Below, one piece after another: positions 46,985-55,381 of a stretch of 64,000 nt of DNA. Each line of letters starts with the position of its first letter. Position 1 is the stretch's first letter. This DNA comes from Geoalkalibacter halelectricus (GTDB lineage: Bacteria > Desulfobacterota > Desulfuromonadia > Desulfuromonadales > Geoalkalibacteraceae): the NCBI RefSeq assembly GCF_025263685.1, contig NZ_CP092109.1:1178001-1242000 (forward strand), read 5' to 3'. The notes beneath the pieces were generated by a model that ran no database searches, was not told where the DNA came from, and was given only the letters and a program-made list of their open reading frames with translations. The position numbers were made by a program, and so were the translations under genes.

Positions 46985-47263
46985 TTAGCGGATGTGGCAC
47001 TCGCCGCAGCGGGTGGGGCCGCCTTTCTGGTCATGGCAGTCCTTGCAGGAAGCGCCGTGAGCCGAGTCGCGGTCGATGGCGATGGGGCCGGGCTCACCTT
47101 CGCCGTGGCAGGCGACGCAGGTGCCGCCTTCATACTCGATGTGCTTTTGGTGATCGAAGGTTACGTTGCCGTTGCGGGCCTCGTAGGTGTAGATTTCCTG
47201 GGCGGCGATGCCGGTGGCAGCGGCAAAGAGAACGACCAGGACAATAGCTGCGAACTTCTTCAT
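46985..47263 (-). CDS. Triheme cytochrome c7 (PpcA family)
   Basis: A 92-aa exported protein: signal peptide of about 20 residues (MKKFAAIVLVVLFAAATGIA) and a mature part of about 71, as in PpcA. Three CxxCH motifs (CVACH, CKDCH, CGECH), FDHQKH and the GPTRCGECH end match the family, which ferries electrons through the periplasm during metal or electrode reduction. It is poorer in lysine than PpcA, so the potential or partners may differ. ATG 47261-47263 with AGGAGG. It has its own promoter and terminator. Confidence 0.93.
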   Translation of the reverse strand: MKKFAAIVLVVLFAAATGIAAQEIYTYEARNGNVTFDHQKHIEYEGGTCVACHGEGEPGPIAIDRDSAHGASCKDCHDQKGGPTRCGECHIR

Positions 47264-47310
47264 TTCATGCCTCCTGTAAAAAAAATGGTTAAAAAAAACA
47301 TCTGAGCAAT

Positions 47311-47339
47311 TTTGTAACGGCAAAGATGCTCTTTGTCAA
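47311..47339 (-). promoter_or_regulatory. Promoter of the cytochrome c7 gene
   Basis: Minus strand TTGACA (47334-47339), 17 bases, TACAAA (47311-47316), about 48 bases before the ATG. Confidence 0.6.
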
Positions 47340-47386
47340 GTCTCATCCCCGCGATTTCCTTGGCCAAGGGCGGGGCGCTCCTTTGC

Positions 47387-47923
47387 TCAGGAGTTGAATT
47401 TTTCGAGACGCTCGGCCTTGGCGAGAGCCTCTTTTTCGTTGGCGATGGATTCGGAGCAGAAACTCCACATCTGATAGTGTTCCAGGGACATGATGGTGAA
47501 CCCCGCCGCGAACACCGCCCAGAAATTGGCGTCGAGGGCCTCGCCGTAGAAGTAAAAGGCGTAAAAGCCGCTCAGATACCCGATGTGCGACCAGCCCCGG
47601 TATTTGCCCTCGCCGGAACTCATTCGCGACAGAATCAGCACCAGGGCGGAAAAGCTGTAGACCACCAAGGCGATGCTGATGAGATTGGTGGGGGGAGAGC
47701 CACCCAGAAAGGAGCGCACTCCCGGTGAGATGGGTGGCAGCAAGGTGTCGTGGGTGAATGCCACCAGACTGATCAGTAAAAAGACCGCCAAGCCCCACAG
47801 CCCGCGGCGCGAGAGGGCTTGCAGCCGCCGGATGCGCACCCGCGCCTCGGCCTGGGCGTCCGTGGACGCGGTGGGCCGCTGGGATTCGGGGGGCGGGCGG
47901 CGCAATTTCAGCCGATTCCTCAT
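47387..47923 (-). CDS. Membrane protein of the cytochrome b operon
   Basis: A 178-aa protein with a basic N-terminus and about four hydrophobic segments (GLWGLAVFLLISLVAFTH; ISIALVVYSFSALVLIL; IGYLSGFYAFYFYG; WAVFAAGFTIMSLEHYQM). No CxxCH or Fe-S motif. I start at ATG 47921-47923, which has GGAGGAG; an ATG at 47944, directly after the previous stop, is the alternative. Function not recognised. Its position behind a haem sensor and a cytochrome b suggests a membrane partner. Confidence 0.65.
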   Translation of the reverse strand: MRNRLKLRRPPPESQRPTASTDAQAEARVRIRRLQALSRRGLWGLAVFLLISLVAFTHDTLLPPISPGVRSFLGGSPPTNLISIALVVYSFSALVLILSRMSSGEGKYRGWSHIGYLSGFYAFYFYGEALDANFWAVFAAGFTIMSLEHYQMWSFCSESIANEKEALAKAERLEKFNS

Positions 47924-47944
47924 GCTCTGGTGACTCCTCCCCAT

Positions 47945-48832
47945 TTACAGGCGGTTGGAAGAATTCCCCTGCTCCCGCTCCTTGATCGTGCGACTCAAGT
48001 CGTCGATTTTCTTTTGCAGTTCCTCTCGTTTGGCATCGCCCTGGAGGCGCTCCTCGGCCAGGCGACGGAAATTCGCCGCCAAACTGGCGACCTCTTCGGT
48101 TCCCCGCGGTTCCTGAACCCTGAGGTCCCCCTCGCTGACCCTGTCGGCAAAATACACCAGCTGGCGCACGGGCAGCAAGACGTTGCGCCGCAGCAGGGCG
48201 GTGACCCCGCCCACGGTCAGCACCATCACCATCAGGCAGAAAATAATCAGGCGGATGCGCAAGGTGGCCAGGGATTGCAGAAAGGGTGCCTGGGACATGC
48301 CGATGTCCAAGGTGCCGAGAATCTGCTCGTCGGCTGAGTGGATATGGCACGCACCGGTGTAGCAACTGGGTTCGTTATATACCGCAGCGGTGATGGCGAT
48401 GACCGGCACGCCCAGTTCATTGTCGAAATAGCGCGCCTGATCCATGGGGCCAAGGTGCACCGCGGGTACATCGCCGGCGTGGCATTCGATGCAGCCGGCG
48501 ACCTCTTTGTCCAGCACCTGGTGAACTTCCTCCTCGTGGGCGGAAAACATGATCACGCCGCGCTTGTTGAAGATGCGTACATGCTCAACGCCCCTCTGCT
48601 CGCCGATATCGTTGATGATCTGGCGCAAGGATTCGCGGTCGTCCTTGAGCATGGAGTAGCGCGTGGCCTTGACGATGATGTCGGCCAGTTGAATCTCCCG
48701 CTGGATGGTGTCCTGAATCAGATCCTGCTTGACGAAGGAATACAGAAGGATGCTGCACACGATGACAAACCCGGTGACGGTCAGACCGACGGGAACCAGG
48801 GCCTTGGAGACGATGCTTTTTAGAGTGCTCAC
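47945..48832 (-). CDS. Membrane haem-c sensor-like protein with HAMP domain, no kinase
   Basis: A 295-aa protein: TM1 (LTVTGFVIVCSILLYSFV), a periplasmic domain with CIECH (114-118) and CYTGACH (157-163, a CX4CH site), TM2 (LIIFCLMVMVLTVGGV), HAMP domain and coiled coil. Then it ends, with no transmitter, methyl-accepting or GGDEF domain. The periplasmic domain is closely related to that of the kinase at 51724-53319, with the same 43-residue spacing between haem sites. GTG start 48830-48832 behind GGGAGG. It may be a redox input that signals through the kinase, or an electron carrier for the adjacent cytochrome b. Confidence 0.8.
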   Translation of the reverse strand: MSTLKSIVSKALVPVGLTVTGFVIVCSILLYSFVKQDLIQDTIQREIQLADIIVKATRYSMLKDDRESLRQIINDIGEQRGVEHVRIFNKRGVIMFSAHEEEVHQVLDKEVAGCIECHAGDVPAVHLGPMDQARYFDNELGVPVIAITAAVYNEPSCYTGACHIHSADEQILGTLDIGMSQAPFLQSLATLRIRLIIFCLMVMVLTVGGVTALLRRNVLLPVRQLVYFADRVSEGDLRVQEPRGTEEVASLAANFRRLAEERLQGDAKREELQKKIDDLSRTIKEREQGNSSNRL

Positions 48833-48915
48833 GCTACCTCCCGAATCGCTTGGTCGCTCACAGGGGCGAGAGCGCACGACCGTGGCGCTCTCGCGAGGGG
48901 TTTTTGCGGCATGTT

Positions 48916-49617
48916 TCAGTGCGGCTTGGGCATCGTGGATGAATCCCTTTCGCGGCGCGGCGCGGAATCCTCCTGGTCGGGCGCTTGCGTCTCATGCTCT
49001 TCCCAGCCGGTCCACATGGGCTTGAAGTGAGCAAAAGGCGTATGCCCGAGTGTCGCCAGGTAGACATGGGTGAACAAAAAAGCAATCAGGGTGCAAGACA
49101 GCAGGAAGTGCGCGCCCGCCACGATTTTAATCCCTCCCAGAAACAGCACCACCGGGCGCAGCAATTCGATGTTCATAAGCAGCAGGCCGGTGAGAATCAC
49201 CAGCGGCACCAGCACCATCATAATTACCAGATAGGCCGATTTCTGCAACGGGTTGAATTTATTAGTGGGCGTGGTGACATGCGGGTTGGGCTTGCCGCGG
49301 AAATAATTGAAAAAGTAATACAGCAACTGGCGAAACAGACCGCGGCGCAAATCCTCACCGCTCGGCACATAGAGCTTGAGCAGGCTGCGCGCCACCACCA
49401 GGTAATAGATGAGCCACAGGCAAAAGGAGATGGATACGACGATGCCGGCAGTGTCGTGCAGGCGAATGGCGGCCTTGTAGGTGCCGAAAAAGTTGACGTA
49501 CTCGGGATAGCGGATCTGGGCACCGCTCAAGATCAGCGCCACAAAGCCAAAGGCATTGAGCCAGTGCCAGATGCGCACCGGCGTTGGTGTGAGGTAGATT
49601 TTCTGAGTTTGCTTCAT
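48916..49617 (-). CDS. Cytochrome b (formate dehydrogenase gamma/b561-like)
   Basis: A 233-aa membrane protein with four to five helices. Conserved histidines lie in RIWHWLNAFGFVALILSG, RLHDTAGIVV, and GAHFLLSCTLIAFLFTHVYL, the arrangement of dihaem cytochrome b subunits that exchange electrons with quinones. The ~30-residue tail is hydrophilic. ATG 49615-49617 with AAGGAGG. First gene of an operon that also holds the haem-sensor-like protein and a membrane protein; no catalytic subunit is encoded nearby. Expressed from a predicted sigma-54 promoter (49704-49719). Confidence 0.83.
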   Translation of the reverse strand: MKQTQKIYLTPTPVRIWHWLNAFGFVALILSGAQIRYPEYVNFFGTYKAAIRLHDTAGIVVSISFCLWLIYYLVVARSLLKLYVPSGEDLRRGLFRQLLYYFFNYFRGKPNPHVTTPTNKFNPLQKSAYLVIMMVLVPLVILTGLLLMNIELLRPVVLFLGGIKIVAGAHFLLSCTLIAFLFTHVYLATLGHTPFAHFKPMWTGWEEHETQAPDQEDSAPRRERDSSTMPKPH

Positions 49618-49703
49618 GGCGCGCCTCCTTAATGCATTCGGTTTTCACGCGTTTCAAGGGGCAGGGTTGATCAGGGAGGCATAAACCCTGCTCATTGATG
49701 GAT

Positions 49704-49719
49704 AGCATCGGTTGTGCCA
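49704..49719 (-). promoter_or_regulatory. Sigma-54 promoter of the cytochrome b operon
   Basis: Minus strand TGGCACAACCGATGCT: GG and GC separated by exactly 10 bases, with TGGCAC matching the -24 consensus. It lies about 85 bases before the start codon. The adjacent divergent gene encodes a sigma-54 activator. Confidence 0.65.
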
Positions 49720-49826
49720 ACCTGGAACCCCAGGGGCAAAAACTTTATTGCGCCATGAATGTGCTTGTTTTGGCGAGGTTTTTTAAGTTTTAATAGCAGT
49801 AAGGATTCGCGTCATGGCACATCCGG

Positions 49827-49845
49827 TGTATATATGTAATATACA
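49827..49845. promoter_or_regulatory. Palindrome, candidate activator-binding site
   Basis: TGTATATATGTAATATACA: perfect 7-base arms around ATGTA, about 110 bases upstream of the sigma-54 promoter, the usual distance for an enhancer site. It is also about 380 bases upstream of the activator gene. Confidence 0.5.
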
Positions 49846-50226
49846 ATTGGGATCTCGAATGACTGTGCAAATGTCCCGGGCGAGGCTCGCAAAGGGCTTG
49901 AATGCCGCATCTCGCGTGGACCGAGACCGGGTGTATGAAAAAAATAGGCGGCTACCCTAAATTCATCGCCTTCGGGTGGAACCATTCTCTGGGTATTGAT
50001 GCGATATTCTGGTATTATTTATTCGTTGTGTGATTGCGGGCTGATCTTGGGCTGCGCCGTCCGGTCGATTCTGTATACCCTGTAGGAGGGAAAAAAGGTT
50101 GTTTTCGGCTGGATGAATGGTCTTGAAATGTATTAAAATACTCGCGTTGAGGTGAAGCGGGTATGAGGAGATCGGCCAGGGAACCAACACCAACTAGCAG
50201 GCTTGCCGTTGGAGGGAGCAGGGTAG

Positions 50227-51648
50227 ATGAGGGATGATGCGCACATTCTGGTGGTCGACGACGAAAGTGTAATTCGCGAGGGTATCCGGCGCATACTCGA
50301 AAACAACAACTTTCGGGTCGATGTGGCGGCCAGCGGCCAGGTTGCCGTCGAGCGCTTGCAGGAAGATGATTTCGATGTCGTCGTAACCGACCTTAAAATG
50401 CCTGGCATGAGCGGCATGGAGGTTCTCAAGGCGATACGCATTCTGCAGCCCGATGTTCCGGTGATCATCATTACCGGCTTTTCGACTGTCGATACAGCGG
50501 TCGAGGCCATGAAAAATGGTGCTTTCGACTATCTCGCCAAGCCCTTCACTCCCGACCAAATTCTCGGCATCGTTGAAAAGGCCTTGGGCCAGCGTGCGAT
50601 GCTGTTGGAAAATTTCTATCTCAAGAAGGAATTGAAGGACCGGCACGGCTTTGATTCCTTCGTCGGCGAGAGCAAGGCGATGCAGAAGGTCTATCGCCGC
50701 ATCATTCAGGTGGCGCCCACCGACAGCACGGTCATGATCACCGGCGAAAGCGGCACGGGCAAGGAACTGGTCGCGCGCGCGGTGCATCGCAACAGCCCGA
50801 GGAAGGATCAGCCCTTTGTTGCCGTGGACTGCACGTCCTTGGCCGAAAGTTTGCTTGAGAGCGAACTTTTCGGCCATGTGAAAGGGTCTTTCACCGGTGC
50901 GGTGCAAACCAAGACGGGATTATTCAAGGTCGCCGATGGCGGAACCTTGTTTCTCGACGAGGTTTCCAATATCAGCCTGACGACCCAAGCCAAATTGTTG
51001 CGGGTTCTGCAGGAACGTGAAGTGACCCCCATTGGCGGCACCAAACCCGTTCCCATCGATATTCGCCTGATCGCGGCAACCAATCGCAGTCTTAAGGAAA
51101 TGGTCGGCGAGGGCCGGTTTCGCGAGGATCTGTTTTTCCGCCTCAACATCATTCCCGTCGACCTGCCGCCCTTGCGGGAGCGGCAGGGAGATTTGCCGAT
51201 TCTGATCGGTCATTTCCTGCAAAAATTCTCCCGCGAGATCGGCAAGGAGATCCGTGGACTTACTCCAGGTGCCATGGCGAGTTTGGAGCGGCACTCCTTT
51301 CCCGGCAACGTTCGCGAACTGGAAAATATCATCGAGCGCGCCGTCGTACTGGCGGCCGGCGATTTGATCGAGGAAGATGACCTTGAGTTGCCATCCGCCG
51401 CCGGAGAGGACGCGCAACTGTTCTGCCACTATGTCCCCCGCACCGCCGACGAACTCAAGGAAACCAAGAGGCATGTGCGTGAGCAGGCCGTGGCGCCCGT
51501 CGAGCGGGCCTTCGTTCTGGATGCTCTCAAGCGCAACGACTGGAATATTACCCGCGCCGCCGAGGAAGTGGGAATGCTGCGCCCCAACTTTCAGGCGCTA
51601 CTGAAAAAACAGGGGATTTCGGTGCGCGAGCATTCCGTGAATTCCTGA
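50227..51648 (+). CDS. Sigma-54-dependent NtrC-family response regulator
   Basis: A 473-aa activator. REC domain with Asp55 (VTDLKMPGMSG); AAA+ domain with Walker A GESGTGKE (about 172), GSFTGA (about 220-225, a one-residue variant of GAFTGA), Walker B GGTLFLDEV and FREDLFFRLN; C-terminal Fis-type helix-turn-helix (NITRAAEEVGMLRPNFQALL). It opens with MRDDAHILVVDDE behind GGAGGGAGC. The convergent gene downstream encodes a haem-sensor kinase, its likely partner. The likely target is the cytochrome b operon on its other side. Confidence 0.95.
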   Translation: MRDDAHILVVDDESVIREGIRRILENNNFRVDVAASGQVAVERLQEDDFDVVVTDLKMPGMSGMEVLKAIRILQPDVPVIIITGFSTVDTAVEAMKNGAFDYLAKPFTPDQILGIVEKALGQRAMLLENFYLKKELKDRHGFDSFVGESKAMQKVYRRIIQVAPTDSTVMITGESGTGKELVARAVHRNSPRKDQPFVAVDCTSLAESLLESELFGHVKGSFTGAVQTKTGLFKVADGGTLFLDEVSNISLTTQAKLLRVLQEREVTPIGGTKPVPIDIRLIAATNRSLKEMVGEGRFREDLFFRLNIIPVDLPPLRERQGDLPILIGHFLQKFSREIGKEIRGLTPGAMASLERHSFPGNVRELENIIERAVVLAAGDLIEEDDLELPSAAGEDAQLFCHYVPRTADELKETKRHVREQAVAPVERAFVLDALKRNDWNITRAAEEVGMLRPNFQALLKKQGISVREHSVNS

Positions 51649-51666
51649 GCGTTGAGCCTTTCACAT

Positions 51667-51708
51667 CCACGAAAAAAGCCGCGATTTCGATCGCGGCTTT
51701 TTTCGTGG
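51667..51708. terminator. Bidirectional terminator between regulator and kinase
   Basis: Perfect hairpin: CCACGAAAAAAGCCGCGAT pairs with its inverse around TTCG, with A and T runs serving both convergent genes. Confidence 0.92.
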
Positions 51709-51723
51709 AGCAGGTTTGGGCAA

Positions 51724-53319
51724 TCAGGCCGGTGCGCCGAGTCGGTGGCCAGCGCCTTGTTGTTCGGCCTGGTAGTGAAGGGGCAGCAAAATGGTGAATG
51801 TGGTGCCGATTCCGACGCGGCTTTCCACCTCGATGCTGCCGCCGTGGTTTTCGATGATCCCATAGGAGACGGACAGTCCCAGGCCGGTTCCCTTGTGCCC
51901 CTTGGTGGAAAAGAAGGGATCAAAAATCTTCGAGAGGTTTTCCTCTGAAATTCCGCAACCGCTGTCGCTGATCTTAACGAAAACCTGGGCGTCCTTGGAC
52001 AAGGTGCCGGTCTTGATTTCAAGTTTGCCGCCATTTTCCATGGCCTGGCTGGCGTTGATGAGCAGATTCATGAAAACCTGTTCGAGCTGGTTTGGATCGA
52101 CGAGAATCTGGGGCGTTTCCTGGTAATGGCGCTCCACTTGGATGTCGTGAAACGAGCTGTGGTGGGCAACCAGGGTCAGGGTCTGCTCCAGGATCTGCTC
52201 CACCGAGCAAAGGGTTTTCTTGGGCACGCTCTCGCGCGCGAAGTCGAGCAAGCCGCGCACGATTTCCGCGCAGCGTTGGGTTTCGTGAATGATGGTTTCG
52301 AAGTCGGGCTTTAGGGCCGGATCCAGGCGCGGATCGCCGGCGATCATGGAGGAGAACATGAGAACCCCGGTCAGGGGATTGTTGAGTTCATGAGCGATCC
52401 CGGCGACCAGTTCACCCAGGGAGGCGACTTTTTCCGAGCGGATCAGGCGCGACTGCATTTCCTTGATTTCCTGGGTTCGCTCCTCAACCTTGATTTCAAG
52501 CTGCGAGCCCCACTGTGCTAATTCGTCCTGGGCATGTTTGAGACTCTGGGTCATGTCGTTGAAGGCCCCGGCCAGCTTGCCGAACTCGTCATGGGAATTG
52601 AGTTCGATGGGGCCCCAGTCACCCCGCGCGATTCTTTGCGTGTGGCGCAGCAATTGGCCCAAAGGATTGGTGATGAATCTCTGGGTCACCAGGGTCAGAC
52701 AGGAGGCCACGACCAAGAGCAGCATCAGGGTGAGGGCGATGATGTTGTTGCGATAGGTGGAGGTCTGCAGGTGCATGCCCTCCAGGGAGACGATGACGTC
52801 GAGAATCCCCACCATGCTCACGTCCGGTGGGTGGAAATGGCAATCGGCGGTGGCGCAACTTTCCTGGTTGTAGATCGCCCGGGCCATGCCGAGAACTTCC
52901 TTGCCGTCACGATCCTCGAAGATGCGGCTGCGGTTCATGGATGAGGCGTGAATCAGCGGCGTATCCTCGGCGTGACAGACGTTGCACCCCTCCGTGGACT
53001 TGTCGAGAATGGTGCCGATTTCGGCGCGCTCAGTGGAAAAGGTAATCTCGCCGTCCTTGTTGATCAGGCGGATGTGTTCAATCCCTCGTTGCGTGCCCAC
53101 CTCCTGGATCATCTGGTAGACCCGCTTGCGGTCGTCCTCGAGCATCTGGTAATGGGTGGAGCGAATCAGGGTTTCGCTGAGATTGTCGACGTCGTGAATG
53201 GCTTCTTCGAGGAAAATCTTTTTCAGGGTAGTGACGTTGATGAAGGCAAACAGCACCATCGCAACCAGCAAAACGACACCCGTGACCAAGGTCAGCTTGG
53301 TAATGAGATTGAAATGCAC
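51724..53319 (-). CDS. Haem-c-binding membrane sensor histidine kinase
   Basis: A 531-aa kinase. TM1 (LVTGVVLLVAMVLFAFI); periplasmic domain with CNVCH (112-116) and CATADCH (155-161, CX4CH); TM2 (NIIALTLMLLLVVASCL); HAMP; coiled coil; transmitter with GIAHELNNP (His about 310), NLLINASQAM, DSGCGIS and GTGLGLS. Covalent haem on the periplasmic side suggests sensing of redox potential, oxygen or NO. I prefer the GTG at 53317-53319 (spacing 8 from GAGG) over the GTG at 53326-53328. Probable partner: the NtrC-type regulator sharing its terminator. Confidence 0.9.
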   Translation of the reverse strand: MHFNLITKLTLVTGVVLLVAMVLFAFINVTTLKKIFLEEAIHDVDNLSETLIRSTHYQMLEDDRKRVYQMIQEVGTQRGIEHIRLINKDGEITFSTERAEIGTILDKSTEGCNVCHAEDTPLIHASSMNRSRIFEDRDGKEVLGMARAIYNQESCATADCHFHPPDVSMVGILDVIVSLEGMHLQTSTYRNNIIALTLMLLLVVASCLTLVTQRFITNPLGQLLRHTQRIARGDWGPIELNSHDEFGKLAGAFNDMTQSLKHAQDELAQWGSQLEIKVEERTQEIKEMQSRLIRSEKVASLGELVAGIAHELNNPLTGVLMFSSMIAGDPRLDPALKPDFETIIHETQRCAEIVRGLLDFARESVPKKTLCSVEQILEQTLTLVAHHSSFHDIQVERHYQETPQILVDPNQLEQVFMNLLINASQAMENGGKLEIKTGTLSKDAQVFVKISDSGCGISEENLSKIFDPFFSTKGHKGTGLGLSVSYGIIENHGGSIEVESRVGIGTTFTILLPLHYQAEQQGAGHRLGAPA

Positions 53320-53654
53320 AGGAGTCACCTCGGGTTGGCGGTCCGAAGCCTGGTCAGGTTCTCCGCGGTGCCTTGGAAACCTTAAAGCTCCAGCAAGGAT
53401 ACGCTGGTCATTATCCCGCCTTAGCTTCGGTCAGTCAATTTGAGTTTGGTTAGGTGGTGTTCATTCGAGCAGCCTGCTCAAATCTTTCGCCGTATTTCGG
53501 GATACACTCTGGTGGTGCAGCCGGATGTGCTTTTCTACGGTTGACAGTTGCGGTCCGGCGCGGTATTAGATTGTGACCTTGAATAGGGTGATGCAAGGGT
53601 CGTTTGCTTGCTTATCGTCTTTTTTTCACTTGATCCGGAAAGGATGTCGCTTCC
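53320..53654. other. 335-bp divergent intergenic region
   Basis: Lies between the kinase and FKBP genes. It contains the FKBP promoter (53541-53569). I see no clear promoter for the kinase and no ORF; a loose inverted repeat GAGCAGCCTGCTC sits at 53467-53479. Confidence 0.5.
53541..53569 (+). promoter_or_regulatory. Promoter of the FKBP isomerase gene
   Basis: TTGACA (53541-53546), 17 bases, TATTAG (53564-53569), about 85 bases before the ATG. Confidence 0.65.
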
Positions 53655-54344
53655 ATGAATAAGATTTTGATCCTCCTGCTTTCCATGCTTTTGGCCGCCG
53701 GTGCCGCGGCGAGCGCCGCGCAGAATCCGCCCCTGGAATCGGGCACCGACCGGTTTTCCTATGCTCTTGGCCAGCAATTGGGACGTGATTTGAAGATGGG
53801 TGAAGTGGCCGTGACGCCTGAGTTGATCGCCGCGGGCGTGCGTGACGCTCTGGCCGGCACCTCGCGCATGAGCGATGAGGAAATGGAACTCGCCATGGAG
53901 GAAATGCAGCGCGAAATGATGATGAAACACTTGGCCCAGCAGGAACGGATGGGGCGAGAAAATCTGGAGAAGGGCCAGGCCTTTCTGGCCGAAAATGCCA
54001 AGCGGCAGGGCGTGGAAACGACTCCCAGCGGCCTGCAATACCGCATCACCGAGGAGGGCACGGGCAAGACCCCCGGTCCCGACAGTTCCGTGACCGTTCA
54101 TTACCGCGGCACGCTCATCGACGGCACGGTGTTCGATAGCTCCTTCGAGCGCGGCGAGCCCGTCACCTTTCCCGTTTCCGGGGTGATTCCCGGGTGGACC
54201 GAGGCCCTTCAACTGATGAAGGAAGGTGCCAAGTGGACGATTTACCTTCCCGCCGACCTCGCTTATGGCGAGCACGGCGCCGGCCAGGTGATCGGGCCCA
54301 ATGAAACCCTGATTTTCGACGTGGAGCTCATCTCGGTGAATTAG
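53655..54344 (+). CDS. Periplasmic FKBP-type peptidyl-prolyl isomerase (Mip/FkpA-like)
   Basis: A 229-aa exported chaperone. Signal peptide of about 21 residues (MNKILILLLSMLLAAGAAAS), a helical dimerisation domain (FSYALGQQLGRDLKMGEV onward, with a Met/Glu-rich helix EEMQREMMMKHLAQQERM), then the FKBP domain (VTVHYRGTLIDGTVFDSS, GVIPGWTEALQLMKEGAKW, LAYGEHGAG). It may assist folding of the exported cytochromes that follow. ATG 53655 has AAAGGA upstream at a long spacing. Confidence 0.95.
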   Translation: MNKILILLLSMLLAAGAAASAAQNPPLESGTDRFSYALGQQLGRDLKMGEVAVTPELIAAGVRDALAGTSRMSDEEMELAMEEMQREMMMKHLAQQERMGRENLEKGQAFLAENAKRQGVETTPSGLQYRITEEGTGKTPGPDSSVTVHYRGTLIDGTVFDSSFERGEPVTFPVSGVIPGWTEALQLMKEGAKWTIYLPADLAYGEHGAGQVIGPNETLIFDVELISVN

Positions 54345-54408
54345 GTCTTTGTGCCGGACCTGTTTCCCCGCTTTCATTTTAAGGGTCTGTATCGGCCGCC
54401 GCTCTCTG

Positions 54409-54437
54409 TTGACAACGGGCGCGCCCTGGGCTAATTA
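54409..54437 (+). promoter_or_regulatory. Possible promoter of the dodecaheme cytochrome genes
   Basis: A perfect TTGACA (54409-54414), 17 bases containing the palindrome GGGCGCGCCC (54418-54427), then a poor -10 TAATTA (54432-54437). The start site would lie just before the terminator hairpin at 54462. Confidence 0.35.
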
Positions 54438-54461
54438 AAGAACGGATTGACCGTAAGTTTT

Positions 54462-54495
54462 TCCTCTTCCCCGGGAAGAGGAGGGCATTTTTTTT
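54462..54495 (+). terminator. Intrinsic terminator between the FKBP and cytochrome genes
   Basis: TCCTCTTCC-CCG-GGAAGAGGA, a five-base GGGCA gap, then eight Ts. A second weaker CCC-TGC-GGG hairpin with seven Ts follows at 54505-54522. They end the FKBP transcript or attenuate the cytochrome transcript. Confidence 0.8.
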
Positions 54496-54554
54496 AGAAC
54501 CATTCCCTGCGGGGGTTTTTTTATCAACGGAGTTGGGACAGGAGGAAAGAGCGC

Positions 54555-55352
54555 ATGAAAAAGAACAACCATTTGCATCGCCTGGGATTGGGAGCATTCG
54601 TGCTCCTGGGTTGGCTGGCTTTAGCTGTCGGATTGCCTGTTCAGGCCGAAGCCGCCGCATTGCAGAACGCCGACTGCATCAAGTGTCACGAGGCCCAGCC
54701 GCGGGAAATCGCTGAAAAGGGCCGCGCCCACAAAACCGCGATCGGCTGTATGGATTGCCACGTGGGGCACCCGCCCGCGGTGACCGACATCATCCCCGCT
54801 TGCTCCATGTGCCATGCGGGAACCCCTCACTTTGAATTGCCCAACTGTTCACAGTGCCACACCAATGCTCACACCCCCCTGGATCTGAGGCTCGCTGGTG
54901 ACCTGGTCAACGAATGTCTGACCTGCCATATGCCCATCGGCCAGCAACTCGCCGCTTACCCCAGCGCCCACAAGGATGTGGCCTGCAATTTCTGCCATGC
55001 CGATACCCACGGCTATATTCCTGATTGCATGCAATGCCATCGACCTCATTTCGCCCAGCAGACCAACGCCGACTGCGCTAGCTGCCATGGGGCGCACAAA
55101 CCCTTGAACGTGGTCTACGACGACAAGTTGGCCGATGTGCATTGCGCCGCTTGCCACAATGTGGCTAAGGACGAACTTCTCGCCAATCCCTCGAAGCATC
55201 AAGGCCTGGCTTGTGTCGCCTGCCATCAGGAAAAGCACAAGATGGTGCCGCTGTGTGCCGATTGCCACGGAGCCCCCCATGCACCGGGAATTCACGCGCG
55301 ATTCCCCGACTGCGGGTCCTGCCACAATACAGCTCACGATCTCGTTTATTGA
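54555..55352 (+). CDS. Periplasmic dodecaheme c-type cytochrome
   Basis: A 265-aa exported cytochrome with a signal peptide (about 34 residues, FVLLGWLALAVGLPVQAEAA) and twelve CxxCH sites (CIKCH, CMDCH, CSMCH, CSQCH, CLTCH, CNFCH, CMQCH, CASCH, CAACH, CVACH, CADCH, CGSCH). That is about one haem per 19 mature residues. The fold is probably a c3/c7-like repeat array acting as a molecular wire. ATG 54555 with GGAGGAAAG. The next gene is a clear paralogue, sharing HGYIPxC and ARFPDC-type segments. Confidence 0.93.
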   Translation: MKKNNHLHRLGLGAFVLLGWLALAVGLPVQAEAAALQNADCIKCHEAQPREIAEKGRAHKTAIGCMDCHVGHPPAVTDIIPACSMCHAGTPHFELPNCSQCHTNAHTPLDLRLAGDLVNECLTCHMPIGQQLAAYPSAHKDVACNFCHADTHGYIPDCMQCHRPHFAQQTNADCASCHGAHKPLNVVYDDKLADVHCAACHNVAKDELLANPSKHQGLACVACHQEKHKMVPLCADCHGAPHAPGIHARFPDCGSCHNTAHDLVY

Positions 55353-55381
55353 GCGCATTGAGGGAAAAGGGAGTTTGAGTG

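Larger units (their letters stand above)
49618..50226. other. 609-bp divergent regulatory region
   Basis: Separates the cytochrome b operon from the sigma-54 activator gene. It holds the sigma-54 promoter (49704-49719) and a perfect palindrome (49827-49845). The rest (49860-50220) has AT-rich patches but no ORF with a ribosome site and no recognisable RNA. Confidence 0.6.

Noticed and set aside
49963..50193. A 76-aa minus-strand ORF in the regulatory region
   Set aside because: No ribosome site, no recognisable features, and it lies in AT-rich regulatory DNA.
54345..54554. A GEMM-type (cyclic dinucleotide) riboswitch before the cytochromes
   Set aside because: Looked for because such switches precede many Geobacter cytochrome genes; the conserved core sequences are absent here and only terminator hairpins are visible.
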